The position numbers and the translations under genes were made by a program. From Podarcis raffonei (taxonomy: Eukaryota; Chordata; Lepidosauria; Squamata; Lacertidae), in NCBI RefSeq assembly GCF_027172205.1, contig NC_070606.1, positions 50,620,501 to 50,684,500 of the forward strand: a stretch of DNA of 64,000 nucleotides, in the 5' to 3' direction. Shown piece after piece: positions 23,361 through 36,605 of this stretch (the stretch's first letter is position 1; the number at the start of each line of letters is the position of its first letter). The notes beneath the pieces are model-generated. The model made no database searches. It had not been told where the DNA came from and saw only the letters and a list, made by a program, of their open reading frames with translations.

Positions 23361-23949
23361 CTGCTAGCACTCCAATTGGAGAACAGGCTTTACCAAATGT
23401 GTCATGGACTTTGAAGCTGAACAAGCTCAGGGCGAAAAGGAGAAACGAGCTAATAGGAAGGCACATTTGGCAGACCCTCACAATGATCAACTCTGCCCAG
23501 AAACCTATGTCCCCACTGTGGAAGGACGTGTGGATCCAAAACTGGCCTCCACAGTCACTTACAGACTCACTCACTGTTAAGACTGTTTTCATGGAAGACA
23601 ATCCTACTCAGCTACAAGCGATCACCAAAGAAGATAAGACAGCTTTCTATGTTTCTAGATGTGGTTGCATAATTTCCTAGTCCTTTAAAAATAATTTCGG
23701 CTGTGAATAGCCCTTGCAGAGAAAATAACTCATGGTGTAGCAATACTGAAGGGGAAAAAAGAAACCAGATGCTTTCTCTGTGAGTTGGTGGCCATTTATT
23801 ACATATTGTATGTTAATATTTCCAAAATGGAGAACATTGTGCCTGCTGCATCAGTACAGCTCTGGACTTCCTGATTGCTTTCTCTTTCTAAAATTATGTT
23901 TATTTGTTTGTGCCTTATCTCCTTTGGGTTATGAAGACTACTATGATAT

Positions 23950-24304
23950 GCTTTGGGACGCGGGTGGCGCTGTGGGTTAAACCACAGAGCCTAGGACTTG
24001 CCGATCAGAAGGTTGGCGGTTCGAATCCCCGCAACGGGGTGAGCTCCCGTTGCTCGGTCCCTGCTCCTGCCAACCTAGCAGTTTGAAAGCACGTCAAAGT
24101 GTAAGTAGATAAATAGGTACCGCTCCAGCAGGAAGGTAAACAGCATTTCTGTGCGCTGCTCTGGTTCGCCAGAAGTGACTTAGTCATGCTGGCCACATGA
24201 CCCGGAAGCTGTACGCCGGCTCCCTCGGCCAATAAAGTGAGATGAGCGCCGCAACCCCAGAGTCGGTCACGACTGGACCTAATGGTCAGGGGTCCCTTTA
24301 CCTT
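23950..24304 (+). repeat. Sauria-type SINE, full length
   Basis: The tRNA-derived head GGTGGCGCTGTGGGTTAAAC carries an A box and GGTTCGAATCCC is a perfect B box. The conserved lizard body follows, ending GTCACGACTGGACCTAATGG then TCAGGGGTCCCTTTACCTT. The tail resembles the BovB 3' end, whose machinery is thought to mobilise these SINEs. The 8-bp TATGATAT occurs at both sides (23942-23949 and 24305-24312). Confidence 0.9.
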
Positions 24305-24384
24305 TATGATATTGTTATGGGTTTGCAGGGGGCAAGGATCACCACTAAAATTCCTGGGTGCCAAATTCTCCCCATAATTTCTGA

Positions 24385-24655
24385 AATTGTAACCTGAGGT
24401 ACCACTGTACTAGACGCTTCAGGTTACCCATTTTCGGGTTGCGCACCACGCCAAACTTGGAAGTACTGGAATTGGTTACTTCCAGGTTTCGGCGATCACA
24501 CATGTGCAGAAGCACTAAAATCACACTTTGCACATGTGCAGAAGCACCAAATCGTGACCCGCGCATGTGCAGATGCGGTGCTGTGGGTTGCGAACACTGC
24601 GGGTTGCGAACATGCCTCCCGCACGGATCACGTTTGCAACCCGAGGTTCCACTGT
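24385..24655. repeat. mariner-like MITE, variant family
   Basis: ACCTGAGGTACCACTGTA on the left and AACCCGAGGTTCCACTGTA on the right are family termini. The interior repeats ACATGTGCAGAAGCAC. It may be two partial insertions, as the left terminus points outward. Confidence 0.5.
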
Positions 24656-24659
24656 AAAT

Positions 24660-25505
24660 GCGGGGCTTGAAGTCAAGGCAGCTTCCTCAGGAGCTGGTTT
24701 AGAGAGGTGCTGTCTAAGAAAGCCTCTCCTCCTACCAGAGGGGAGGAGTTGTGAGCCGGAGCCGGTTCCCGCATTGGCAGGGGGGCGTATTCGGCCCACT
24801 GCATCAGTTTCCCGGCTGCCGCACCGCGCCCATCATCCAGCCAATAGGGCTGGCTTGGGGGCGGGTTTTAGCCACATTCAAGCGGCCGCAGCAGCACCGT
24901 GCCCTGCTGCCTGGAGTTGTCGGATCACCTGCCCACCCTCCCTTTAGGTCATATTTATGCTTTTGACCTTGCTATGGACTTTGGTTGGTTGCCCTGGTTG
25001 GGGGCCTGGTAGGAATTTTTATCCATTTGGCAAACTGGCAACAGCCTCTTGGTTTTTCACCGACCTCGTAGCAAATCGCCACAACTTTTCGGGTATTGGT
25101 GGTTAGGCATTGGAATATGTGTTATGTGTTGGAGGGCAAGTTGTGGCCATCACCTACCCCTCCCTTTGTTGGGTATTCTGTTAAAGGAATCCGGCAGTCA
25201 TGGATCCTGTCCGATGCCCTGCTGGTGGCTAAGGCCATGGCACGATCCCCGGTGACATCAGGGGGAGCTTCCAGTTGTATTTGCAGCAACAAGCTCCTAC
25301 CACTGGTTGTTAACCTTCGGATGACTCCCTGCTGAGCGGGGTGGAGTCATATATAGATTGTTTGATCCATTGCCTAAGCCAATACTACTCACATGCTGTA
25401 ACCAATAAAGTTGTGGCCTTCTTTAGCCCATTAACCTAAAATACATGTGTCCTTGTGCCTTATTTATCCCTATGCGGGTGGTGGGTCCTCGACTCACAAC
25501 AAAGG
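24660..25505 (+). repeat. LTR-like repeat (solo LTR fossil), copy 2
   Basis: Plus-strand member of the 12.1-kb family: GC-rich CCAAT-bearing start, CCTTGCTATGGACTTTGG, a TATATA-like stretch at about 25352, then TGTAACCAATAAAGTTGTGG and a short tail. No retroviral coding part adjoins it. Ends approximate. Confidence 0.45.
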
Positions 25506-26399
25506 CAAGTGATAGCAGAGCCATTACCCTGACAAAAGGTGAGACAAGAAAGGGGAGGCTACCAGGGGACATGATGTCTCCACAGGAAAAAGTGCCTTTT
25601 GTAGGAGTCTTTTGAAATGGAGGTCACAGAGAGATGGTGGGGTGCTGGAAGCAGAACAGGATGAGTTGTTTTCTGCAAAGACTTCTTAGAATAAGTAGGA
25701 GGAAGTAGGCAGAACTCCATGCAGTGCCGGCTGGAGATGGCTGCACTGAGAGACTGGGAGCCATGACTGCTTTGCACTTAAGTTTGCTGAAGCTATTAGA
25801 GGACCAATGAGAGACACTCTTGGGGTATAATGTATAATAAGCATCTGGAACCCCTGGAATCTCATATAGTCACTCAGTGGGGATTCAGGTGGTGTGTAAC
25901 AATATGATACAGAAGATCCCTGGTGAAGGAATGAGAAATTGGCTAAGTGGTCACTGCCCACCCTTACAAGGGGGCCCAATGCAGCTGGAGGTTGGCAGTG
26001 TCAGCTATCTCCTCCCCTGGCCGCACTGGAAGATGGCAGCCTCCCTGGACCCACTACGGAGGCACCATGCAGCAACAGCCATCCACACTGGAATCCCCAG
26101 TTAGCGGATAATAGTGAAGAAAGTTGAGTGAGGATCATACAATATAATATGAATAAGAATACTTATTTGACATCTGGGAAGTGGAAGGGGGAGATGATGT
26201 TCATATTTTTCTTTGTATGGAGTTTTAGTGTGTTTCATTTATGTGTAGTATTGCAGTTTCGAATTACTGGTTTGCTTTGGGCATTATATGACATCCATCC
26301 AGTCTAGGAGAGTGTGGGTGGCGGAGGTTACATCTCCTGTCTCACAGTTGATAGATAGTAAACAACTGTATGAATGTCCTAAGTGCCATTTAAAATACC

Positions 26400-26662
26400 C
26401 AGGGCTGGCCTCACCATTAGACAAAGTGGAGTGTCTTCCTCAGGCAGCAGACACTGGGGAGCAGTGAGTGATACTAAGATGTTGTGGTACAGGACTATGT
26501 GTACTACATGTGGGCTGTCCTAAGTTTACCTCACACTGCCCACAGATATGGTGGAGAATGCCTTCGTCAGTCTTGAAGGAAGATTCAGCTGCCAGTCTGA
26601 CTGGCTTCTGAATGTGGAATTGGGAGGGGATGCCATCTTGCCTTTCACCTTGGGTCAGCCCT
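26400..26662. repeat. hAT-like MITE
   Basis: Begins CAGGGCTGGCC and ends GGTCAGCCCT. Flanking octamers AAAATACC and AAAACTTA match only partly, so this copy is old or the ends are off by a few bases. Confidence 0.45.
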
Positions 26663-28442
26663 AAAACTTACAAACATCTGATGCATACGGTCTCCTAAGG
26701 TTTTGCAACTGTTCCCATGGTTAATGAGGCCTTTGCTTCTTTGCAATACTTTGTAAGCCTCAGGATGTCATTCACGCCCTTCTGTTTGTCATGCTGATAG
26801 AAGCCTAATAACCTCACCCATGCAACACTGATATGACAACAGTCACGGTATGGGGCTCCTTGTTAAACACATTATCTGCCTTGCTAGGGATACCTGTTTC
26901 GACCAACAGATAATTAAGTCTTATCATTTTCATCAAGGGAGAAATGAACCTGGGGAATGAGAAATAGGTACAATGCACAAAATAACTACAAACAAGCACA
27001 AGTCATCTGCCCCCAAAAGGTAAGGCTCCATCCATCTAGAGAAGGGTCACAGAAGCCTACCATTTCTAAAATAGCGACAAACTCAAGACGAATGCATATT
27101 TCTCTCGAGTGTGTGGCTGCTGTTTTAATTCCTGTCCAGCCATTGTGCCTTTGGTAGAATGCTCAAGTGACCATTTCATAGTGTATCTGAATGCCATTTC
27201 AACACATAACCCCACCCCTCAGATCACTCAACTTGTCACAGAGAGTTCAGGTAGCCAGGCATGTACAATGAGCTCAGACACAAAATAAGTCAGTCAGTGC
27301 TTATAAAACTTTATTTGCATTTTGAGTGTGGCAGCTCTTTCATAAATGCCTGAGTTACCACCTTAGGGTTCATTAGCCCCACAATTATCTTTCAGGCAGT
27401 TTCACCTGAAGTACTCTCTTCCTCAGCGTATTGTAGATTTTGCCTTGTAAAGAGCTGAGTTCAAAACATGTAGAATGCTTACTGACTAAACAAACAAACA
27501 CTGTGGCTTTATTCTGTGGCGTTCATTGCAATAAAACATGTGCCACACTGAGGGACAGGCAGTTGAATTAACTCCCTGTGATTTGGCTTATATTTAAAGT
27601 TTAACAAAAGTGTTGCTAAAGTAAGAGTAGGGCCCAGAACTGAAACAGGGGCATGTTGCAGACCCTGCTTTTGTTCCCTGGTCTCCCTGCTTGAATGAAA
27701 CGTTTCCGATGGCAAGGAGCTGTTTCAGTATGTAAGCAAGTACAGACTTTCCCCTTATGTCTGCTCTGAAGAGCTGTCATTTCTCAGTATTATCTTTAAG
27801 GTACTTAGGGCAATGGAGACTTTATGCAGCTGTGCAATTTCAAATAGTACACATATCTGTAAACTCCTGGTGGATGTATGGTGGGGGAGATGACAGGGAT
27901 TTTTCCCCCAGCTGGAACTTGCCAGACAGTTCTGGGTACTCAGCTGGGTGACATTGCCGTTATAAGAGAACAACAGAGGGGTTCATGGTGAGTTCTGGCA
28001 CCTCTTTTTCTAGAAAAATTGCACTGGGGAGGGGGGAAACATGACCCACTACAGCTCCATGATATCCTTTCTAGTATTTATAGTTATGCCTTTCCCTGTC
28101 AAACATTATGAAGCATTCCTTCATCTAGTATAGAGATACACAATGGAGAAGCAGAAAAACAGGTGTCTATTGCATACACATAGTCTAAACCAAGCCTCAG
28201 ATACCACAAATGCATTAGCTAAAAATGTGGGGTCTTTTGGAGCTGTTCTAATATTAATGGGCATGCAATCCATATGAGGAGACAGCCTGAAACGATTACT
28301 TGTTGAAATGAAAAACTTGCATTTTACAAGTTTATAAATGAAATACTTGGAGAAGGGCCCCTCTAGTGGTGAAAGTGATGCATTTAACTGACAAGGAAGA
28401 ATATTTTTGTAAAAACCTACAATAGCAAAACAACAAAAATCC

Positions 28443-28873
28443 CAGCGGCGTAGCTATCCACTTGGGTGTCCAGTGTGGCGCATCTGCTGCACAAAAGGGT
28501 GGAGGTGGGGTGAGACGCCCTCAGTGCCCCAGCTGCATTCTGCTCTGGCGCCCTGCAGGCCCATGTTGCTTTTTCGAGCAGCACGGAGACTGCAGGGAGT
28601 CCGCCCGCCCCCGCCCTCTGAGCTGTAGAGTGGCTGAGGGGGAGGCGGCAGGCAGGCACAAGCCCCACACTGCTCAAAAAAGCAGTGCGCCCCACCCCAC
28701 CCCAGCTACACGCCGTGCTTTTTTCTGGGGGGACGCGGGGATGCATACCCCATAACATTTTGTGAATCTAAGTTTGGCCTCATTGAGGGGCAGTATTTGA
28801 ATATGAGTAGGAAAATTAGAGTACCCTTAAACATTTTTTTTAAAGAAAAAAAGCACTGGCTGCTACGCCTCTG
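28443..28873. repeat. hAT-like MITE
   Basis: Inverted ends CAGCGGCGTAGC and GCTACGCCTCTG, with flanking octamers AAAAATCC and AAAATACC (6 of 8 alike). The interior is GC-rich and non-coding. Confidence 0.6.
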
Positions 28874-29909
28874 AAAATACCTAAACCAAAAACCCTTTAA
28901 AACCCCTGCATGATTAGTAAAAATATTATGGTGGCATAAGGTTTTGTGGTTGTTAAGGCTGGACCTTTCTCGAGCAATGGGCCATCTAAGGCCCTCTTGT
29001 TCTGAAAGTTATAACTCTAGTGATGATTATAACAAAACATTTAAGGGAACCCATTTTTAAAAGAACTGACCAATGACACCTATAAAGGAAAAATAGTTTA
29101 TTCTGCATTCTCAGTTACAGCTGGCAAAATGTGTGCTTCATGCAAAGTGCTCATGTGTGTTTCAGCAAAGTGCAAGTTTTTGCTAAATTTCAGTGTAGTC
29201 AAAATACAAAATTTCAGCCTGATCAAAATACAAAATACAAGATCTACAAATAAAAACAACAACTATTGAGTTAATATTTTTCAGGATAAATAAATGGTCC
29301 CCCCTTTAAAAAAAATATCGAAAGTATACTTCAATAATATGGAAAACTTGTCTTCTCCCTTTCATCAACTCATCTTAGACCTTCAGGTTGCACTGGTAGT
29401 GCTATTAGAGAGAATGATAAACGCTGTACCCAAAATGCAAAATCATGCTTTTAGTCCTTGGGCTACAATCACAAAAGGCAATTCAACGTCAATCTTCACA
29501 CAGATTAGTGGTTTAATGTTCTATTAAACGTAAAGAAGCTACACCATATGGAATTAGCTTCATGTATTTAAATATAATTGCCTGTAGGCAGATGATGTTA
29601 ATCTCATAAGCACAGCACATTCTTTTTAAAGACTCTATGCATTTATGCAAAGACATTTCATCCATTGTGATTCCTGTGCAGTACAAAAAAAACTTGCCCA
29701 CATCAGAGGTTAGGAAGCCTGTAGAGTCAAGATTTGCTGGGGTGCAGTAAGATAATCCTAAATAATACAATTAATGCCTTAATACAGTATCACAAATCTG
29801 ATACCCCAAAGGTATTCCAAAATGCACACAGAGTCCCCAGCAGACTGCATTCAGTTGAAGAGCACAGAGCTGCCCTATCCACTGAAATGTATACAGCAGC
29901 TGCCTTGTA

Positions 29910-30127
29910 CAGTGGTACCTCGGGTTAAGTACTTAATTCGTTCTGGAGGTCTGTTCTTAACCTGAAACCGTTCTTAACCTGAAGCACCACTTTAGCTAAT
30001 GGGGCCTCCCGCTCCCGCTGCTGCACGATTTCTGTTCTCTACCTGAAGCAAAGTTCTTAACCTGAGGTACTATTTCTGGGTTAGCAGAGTCTGTAACCTG
30101 AAGCGTATGTAACCCGAGGTACCACTG
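29910..30127. repeat. mariner-like palindromic MITE, copy B
   Basis: CAGTGGTACCTCGGGTTAAG to AACCCGAGGTACCACTG, flanked by TA. It is the reverse complement of copy A and closely similar, including TTAGCTAATGGGGCCTCCCG. Confidence 0.85.
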
Positions 30128-30640
30128 TATAAGGCCTCTTTATGTCTATACACAGTACTGGTAAAACAATGGTTAGATTCAAATGCACAAAGATGAGCCA
30201 CAGTGAGTCTTGCCTTAAGTTCACAGACCCTACTCTCTCCTCCTACAACAAGGCCATGAAGACCATTATCTTACTTCTTCCATTTTAGATAAACCATAAC
30301 TTCCTCACTGGGAGGAATTACCTAGGTGAGCTCTAAGAGGCAACGGGGTGGCAAGAGGTCTACATGACTATCAGACTTTGAAAAGCTGGAATCACTGGAT
30401 GAAGTTCATCGGTTTTGTTGAGTTAATTAAACTAAATAATTTTAATAGGATTTTGAAGAGATGTGCAATTAATTGTTACTGTTTTGAATTTGAATTTCTT
30501 ATCTTCCTTAGTGGGTTGTGCAAACCACTATTCTGAATAATGCTTTTTATAGTGTAGGGGGGCACTGGGGGTGAGTGTATGGAACCAAGCGGGCAGTTTG
30601 TCAAAAGTTTGTGGCTGAGTTATGTATGTTGATATCCTGC

Positions 30641-30725
30641 AGAGCTGCTGCCAGTCAGTGTAGACAATATTGAGTGAGCTGGATCAATGGTCCGACTCAA
30701 TATAAGGCAGTTGCTATGTTCCTGT
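30641..30725 (+). repeat. tRNA-derived SINE 3' fragment
   Basis: GCTGCCAGTCAGTGTAGACA and the tail GTCCGACTCAATATAAGGCA match the body and tail of the 8641 family. The tRNA-like head is missing. Confidence 0.65.
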
Positions 30726-33700
30726 CTGTGAGAAGAGAAATCTGCTTGCTTATTAGCATCAAATAAACTCAAGTACTCCTAAATTCCAAAGAAAACTTAA
30801 CATTCTGGAACACAATTAAATTCACACTTGCCACAACAATGGGCAACGGTTTTAATTAATAATTAAGACTGCAACCCAAACACAGATATCTAGGAATAAG
30901 CCCTACTGAGCATAAGTCCTTCTGAGTAAAAGTGCAGAGGCTAGTGCTACAAACATATTTGTACCCTGCCTAATGAGCAATGCTCCAAAAACAAACAGAC
31001 CCGGTGTCATATACCTGTTGTCTATGCATAAGGCCTGCAGAGAGCAATCCCATGAAACAAAGGTTGTGCCAGTACCCACCAGTCTGCCATTTTTAGTCTT
31101 GCCTTTAGTTATTAGGTTTGTCTCTGATCTCTCTCTCTCTCTCTCATGTGAGCACAAGGTTCCACACTTCCATCAAATCTCACTGATCTGTATTAATATA
31201 TTTTAAAGGATACACTCAACAGGTCCAGACCAGCTTCCACAAGACTCCACCCACATAAATAACTACACTGTTAATCATAATTATTACATTCAAAGCACAC
31301 AGGTGTGCAGGTTGTTTTCCTTATTAATTATAATGCACTCACTCCTCAAAATATGAATTGAATTTGTTCATCAGAGCCCAATGTTTTCCATAGATTTCTC
31401 CAGCAATCATTTCCCTCCAAAACAGCCTCCCCCAACCTCATACTGTCCAGTTGTTTTGTCCAGCCTTTCTCAATCTGCTACAGTTCCTATTTTCTCTTAT
31501 CAGTCAGTCGCCATGTTAGCTGAGGTTGATGGAAATTGTAGTCCAAAACAGCTGGAGGTCACAAAGCTAGTTTCAAGCAGTTAGGGGGGAGACAGGGCCC
31601 TCAGTGTAATCAACAAGATCTATCCCACCCACCTCCTCCCACTTTTACCCTAATCTCTCTACCTCTCCTCCATCTTACCCCTTCTTTAAATATTTGTGAA
31701 GGGGAGAATTGTCTTAAAAAGTAATGTTTCCATTTTCCCCATTTCCCCCGGCTGCAAATTAAGGTTTCAAGACCCTGCATACCACTCACCCCACTGTAGA
31801 GCAAATATTATGACTCTATAAGCATCTCAGTGAGAGAAAGCTCCTTGAACTCCATGGGGCTTAATTCTCCAAGTAGACATGTACATGGACTGCACTGTAA
31901 CTCAGGAAGCAGCACTACAAGGCACAGAAGGCAACTATACAAAAACAGAGGGAGTACTTGCCTATGGCGAGGGAGAGGCATATTTGACAACCAGCTGCCT
32001 GCCTGTAATCAGGTTGTGATTTGTATCTTCAAAGTAGTTGATAACGTGTTGTGTACACACAGAGCAACAACATGGGCATGGGGAAACTATAGCTAAGCAG
32101 CAGGATCTCCTTGCCCACAGTGCACCAAATCATCTGAATAGTAGATGCTGGGAATCGTGGGGGTGGGTGGGTGGGTAGGGCACTGTTGCACTTACATCCA
32201 CCTTGCAGACTTCCTGTGAGCACCTGGGTCACCAGGGTTGAAACTGGGCTTTATTTCACCTGGGTCAAAGACCCAGTTTGGCAGCCCTCCCCCAAATGCA
32301 TTTGTGTACACACACAGAGGGGGGGACTGGGAGCCTCAATGACACCCCTCTAGAGGCATCACCTGGGGCAAAAAACTTGACTAGCCCCCCCCCCCGCGCC
32401 ACTATGATTCTGTGAGTAGCCACTCTGAGCATAGGATGCTGGACTCAATGGGCCATTGGCCCAATCCAGCAGGATCACCTTGTGCTCTTATCTAAAAGAG
32501 GAGAGAAACTTACTATAAAAACTCAATATGCATTGGTTTTATTCTTTTGCCCTTAAGATGTCAGTTGCCAAAGCCTCTGGACCCATTGCCCTACAGATGA
32601 GACTTTCGTACTGCATGGGCACTTACACAAGAGTTGGGCAGAGATTTGGATCAATTCCTCTTTCAATGGGGACATATCCTAATTTGCACCTCCTGAAAAA
32701 AAGGGAAAACTTGAACACAGTTATCCTGCATTGCATTGTGGACTTGATGACCCTTGGGAATCCCTTCCAGCCCTTACAATTCTATGAGCCTCCAAAAATT
32801 CATGTTTCACATTTCTCTGAATTTTTTTACATAATCCACCAGGGAAATATGTGTACAAAAGGGGGGAAGCGTCCATAAAAATAAATGAAAACAACATACA
32901 AATATGCAGGAATAGAGATGAGCTACACAAACTGCAGAATACGGAGTGGAGCTGAATGTTCAGTGAGAACATTTTTGCTACCTCCCCCCCAAAAAACCCC
33001 CACAAATATTTAGGTAAGATGAGAACCCCTCTCCCTCTCCTCCCCTCTCCAAAAGCCTACTGTTTGCCTGCTGGTTCTCTGCTGTTGGCTTCACCAATTG
33101 CCTTTAGATGTGGTTGTGCAACATCAGTGAAGGCCAATCAGCTTGTGAAGAGCTTATTCTGGAGATCAATCACTGCCTGAATGCCCTAGATTTGGGAAGT
33201 CATAGTGGAGGAGAACTAGGTTTCGGCGAGGAGTGGTATCTGAATGTTCTTGATTGATTGAAGCACCCCCATCTTGAGCAACAAAAAGGAAATAATGTTT
33301 TGGGGAGTGTTCCCCAACATTTTTGTACCCCTTTCTGCCCATAAAATTTTTGAAATGGGGGGACCATTTTTAGGCAGCTGTACCAAAATCAGAGACACCA
33401 GTTCAGAAACATAAGTTTGCTCAAAAGCTTTTCAACCAGATCTATGCCAATGACAGTGTACAAAAAACAGACTGTGAACAGTTTATGGACTGTTGAACTT
33501 TCTACATATTAGGTCTTCTCAGAGTTGAGCAATCTTTCCGGTCAGAATTTTGCAAAGCTCTTACAATTTGCTAATGCAGAAAATTCTCTCTAGATACATG
33601 TCTGTACTGCCACTTGGTGGGTCTTATGCCACACTGCAGATTATAGTATCTTCAGTAAAGTGCTAACATTAAAAAATATTGGCAAATTATATCTGAAAAG

Positions 33701-35216
33701 TGGAGAATTATGGGAGGTCCAATTTAGGGACACACATACACACAGGTGTTTCAGCCAACATATGATGAGTCTTCAGAACTATACATAGATTTAATTATAA
33801 CATTAGGTCTTGCTTGTTTTTATTTTTGAAATGGCATTCAATTATGTCATTGGTTTTATAATGGCAAAGTTTCTGAGTCATCTCGAGTTATTGTTTGACA
33901 CTTGATGCGTCACTTAAAAACAGGACAAAAGAGGAAACAGATTTGTATAAAATGTGCATATGTTAATAGATGTGTATAGATGCACATTTACTATAATTTA
34001 AATATTTACCTATTTGTTACTTATAAGATTATTTCTAAACTGCCAACTCTTAAAAAAATTATGTCAGTGTACAATAAAAGCAATACAAATAGAAATACAT
34101 CTCACCATCATGGAGGAAACTGTAACTTTGGTGACTTGTGTGCCTGCCTACTCAGTTTGCTGTCCAGGTGCTCACTGATGATGGGCAACTTCAGAGGCTC
34201 TCCCACTCTCCCTTGTTAGGGTTCTTCATCATTAAGTTGGACAGGGACTGGACATATGGCCACCCATATCCCGTGAGTTTTGAAAAGATCCTCATTGTGT
34301 GAGGAAACCTTGCCTAATACCAGGAAGCATCAGGAGTCTGAGCTTCAGTAGTTGTGTTTATCCATGAGCAACATAAGCAACTCAGCACAGCAGCGAGGAC
34401 TTGTTACACAGGCAAGATTCAGGTTCTAACAAGTTCTTTGGAGGGAACCACATGTAGGGAAGGGAGTTTGTATTGAACAGTCTGTAAAATGAGACCGGTC
34501 TCACTCACTACACTGCCCCCCACGACCTTTCACAGATCATAGATACTTTTACACATATATATTTGAAGGGCATCATGTTGTGGCCTCTTTTCATCAGTGG
34601 AATACACATCAACAGAAATACAGTTGCCACCTGCATCAGTGTGCCTTCCTCTCCTCAACAACCATTATCTAGGGGTGGAAGAAGTTTGAGATACTGCAGC
34701 ATAATTTTAGTCCTACTGGTATAGATATATAGACTATAGATTGTAGATAATATAGATATATAGCCCGGAAAGGGCTTGGTCTTCCAGCCACGGTGCTTAG
34801 TCCCCTCTAGTTAGCTATTGATTTTTAACCATGCATGATCTTCCAGAGAACATGAGGGAAGTGGGACAACTGAAGAGCAGGTGGGTACTTTATGCTCTGG
34901 AGAAATCTTAGCAGTCTAACTGGCGGGGGGGGGGGGATTACAACCTTAGCTCTGATCTCCACTAATGCTCAACAGATTTTGCCACCCTTTCCATGCCTAG
35001 AGCCATCACCACCTGATTCCACTGCTGTGCTGCTTCTGCTTCTTGGTACTGTATTAGGAGAAGTTTCCAACGCCTGTGGATAGGAGCCACAAAGCACCCT
35101 ATGCTGTTGTGATCAATTGCTGGAAGGAACATGGCAGCAGGGTGGGATGGTACAGCTGGTTTGACAAGGCAAAGGCAGCTGAGACTGAGATTTGCACATG
35201 CAAATATCCACATAAT

Positions 35217-36125
35217 AGGCTGTATATTGTCTCCCTGCTTATTTAACTTATATGCAGAATTCATCATGCGAAAGGCTGAGCTGGATGAATCCCTAACCGG
35301 AATTAAGATTGCCGGAAGAAATATAAACAACCTCAGATATGCAGATGACACAACCTTGATGACAGAAAGTGAGGAGGAATTAAAGAACCTTTTAATGAGG
35401 GTGAAAGAGGAGAGCACAAAATATGGTCTGAAGCTCAACATAAAAAAAACGAAGATCATGGTCACTGGTCCCATCACCTCCTGGCAAATAGAAGGGGAAG
35501 AAATGGAGGCAGTAAGAGATTTTACATTCTTGGGCTCCATGATCACTGCAGATGGTGACAGCAGCCACGAAATTAAAAGACGCCTGCTTCTTGGGAGAAA
35601 AGCAATGACAAACCTAGACAGCATCTTAAAAAGTAGAGACAACACCTTGCCAACGAAGGTCCGTATAGTAAAAACTATGGTTTTCCCAGTAGTGATGTAT
35701 GGAAGTGAAAGCTGGACCATGAAGAAGGCTGATCACTGAAGAATTGATGCTTTTGAATTTTGGTGCTGGAGGAGACTCTTGAGAGTCCCATGGACTGCAA
35801 GAAGATCAAACCTCTCCATTCTGAAGGAAATCAGCCCTGAGTGTTCAATGGAAGGACAGATCCTGAAGCTGAGGCTCCAATACTTTGGCCACCTCATGAG
35901 AAGAGAAGACTCCCTGGAAAAGACCCTGATGTTGGGAAAGATGGAGGGCACAAGGAGAAGGGGACGACAGAGGACGAGATGGTTGGATAGTGTTCGCGAA
36001 GCTACCAGCATGAGTTTGACCAAACTGCGGGAGGCAGTGGAAGACAGAAGTGCCTGGCGTGCTCTGGTCCATGGGGTCACAAAGAGTCGGACACGACTAA
36101 ATGACTAAACAAGAACAACAACAAG
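35217..36125 (+). mobile_element. BovB (RTE clade) LINE, 5'-truncated, young
   Basis: Flanked by a perfect 14-bp duplication AATATCCACATAAT (35203-35216 and 36126-36139). It encodes the C-terminal half of the BovB reverse transcriptase: SPCLFNLYAE, NLRYADDTTLM (the YADD catalytic box), GLKLNIKKTKIM, FTFLGSMIT, SESWTMKKAD, YFGHLMRREDSLEKTLMLGK, RWLDSV and WRALVHGVTKSRTRLND. One in-frame TGA (35737-35739) interrupts an otherwise open frame. The 3' end is an (ACA)n-like tail typical of BovB. Truncated at the 5' end, so not autonomous. Confidence 0.93.
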
Positions 36126-36245
36126 AATATCCACATAATGCACACACTGAATTACATTTTGCATCTGACTTTATATTCTACTTTTCCCCACTAGGTGGAC
36201 TCATGTCAGCTCACAGTATCTTTTGTGTGCTAAGAAATATAAGTA

Positions 36246-36605
36246 CCGTATTTTTCCGTGTGTAACACCCCCCCCCCCCGTGTATAAGATGACCCCTATT
36301 TTTGGCGACCCCAAATTTAGGAAATGGGAGGAGATTGCCCAGAGTTGTTAAGCTTTTTTTGGGAGGGGGATGCAGCCGACCTTGACACAGCCACCAATCA
36401 CCCGCCCAACTGCCACAGCAGCAGCCAATCACCAGCAGGCCCTGCCACAGCCACCAATCACCTGCCCAATCACCGCATACAAACTCATGCTCGCAGCTAA
36501 CCCCAGTTGCCCGTCCCTCCTCTGCACTATCCGTGTATAAGATGATCCCCAATTGTTAACATTTTTTAATTTAAAAAAAATCATTTTATACACGGAAAAA
36601 TACAG
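36246..36605. repeat. mariner-like MITE with CCGTATTTTTCCGTGT ends
   Basis: Left end CCGTATTTTTCCGTGTGTAA and right end TTATACACGGAAAAATACAG are inverted repeats flanked by TA. Internal copies of GTGTATAAGATGA and repeated GCCACAGC-type units are present. No coding capacity. A left-end fragment also occurs at about 43129. Confidence 0.7.

Noticed and set aside
23998-24030. tRNA gene suggested by the GGTTCGAATCC box
   Set aside because: It is the B box of a Sauria SINE. The sequence does not fold as a full tRNA and continues into the SINE body; the copies at 38.6 and 61.6 kb behave alike.
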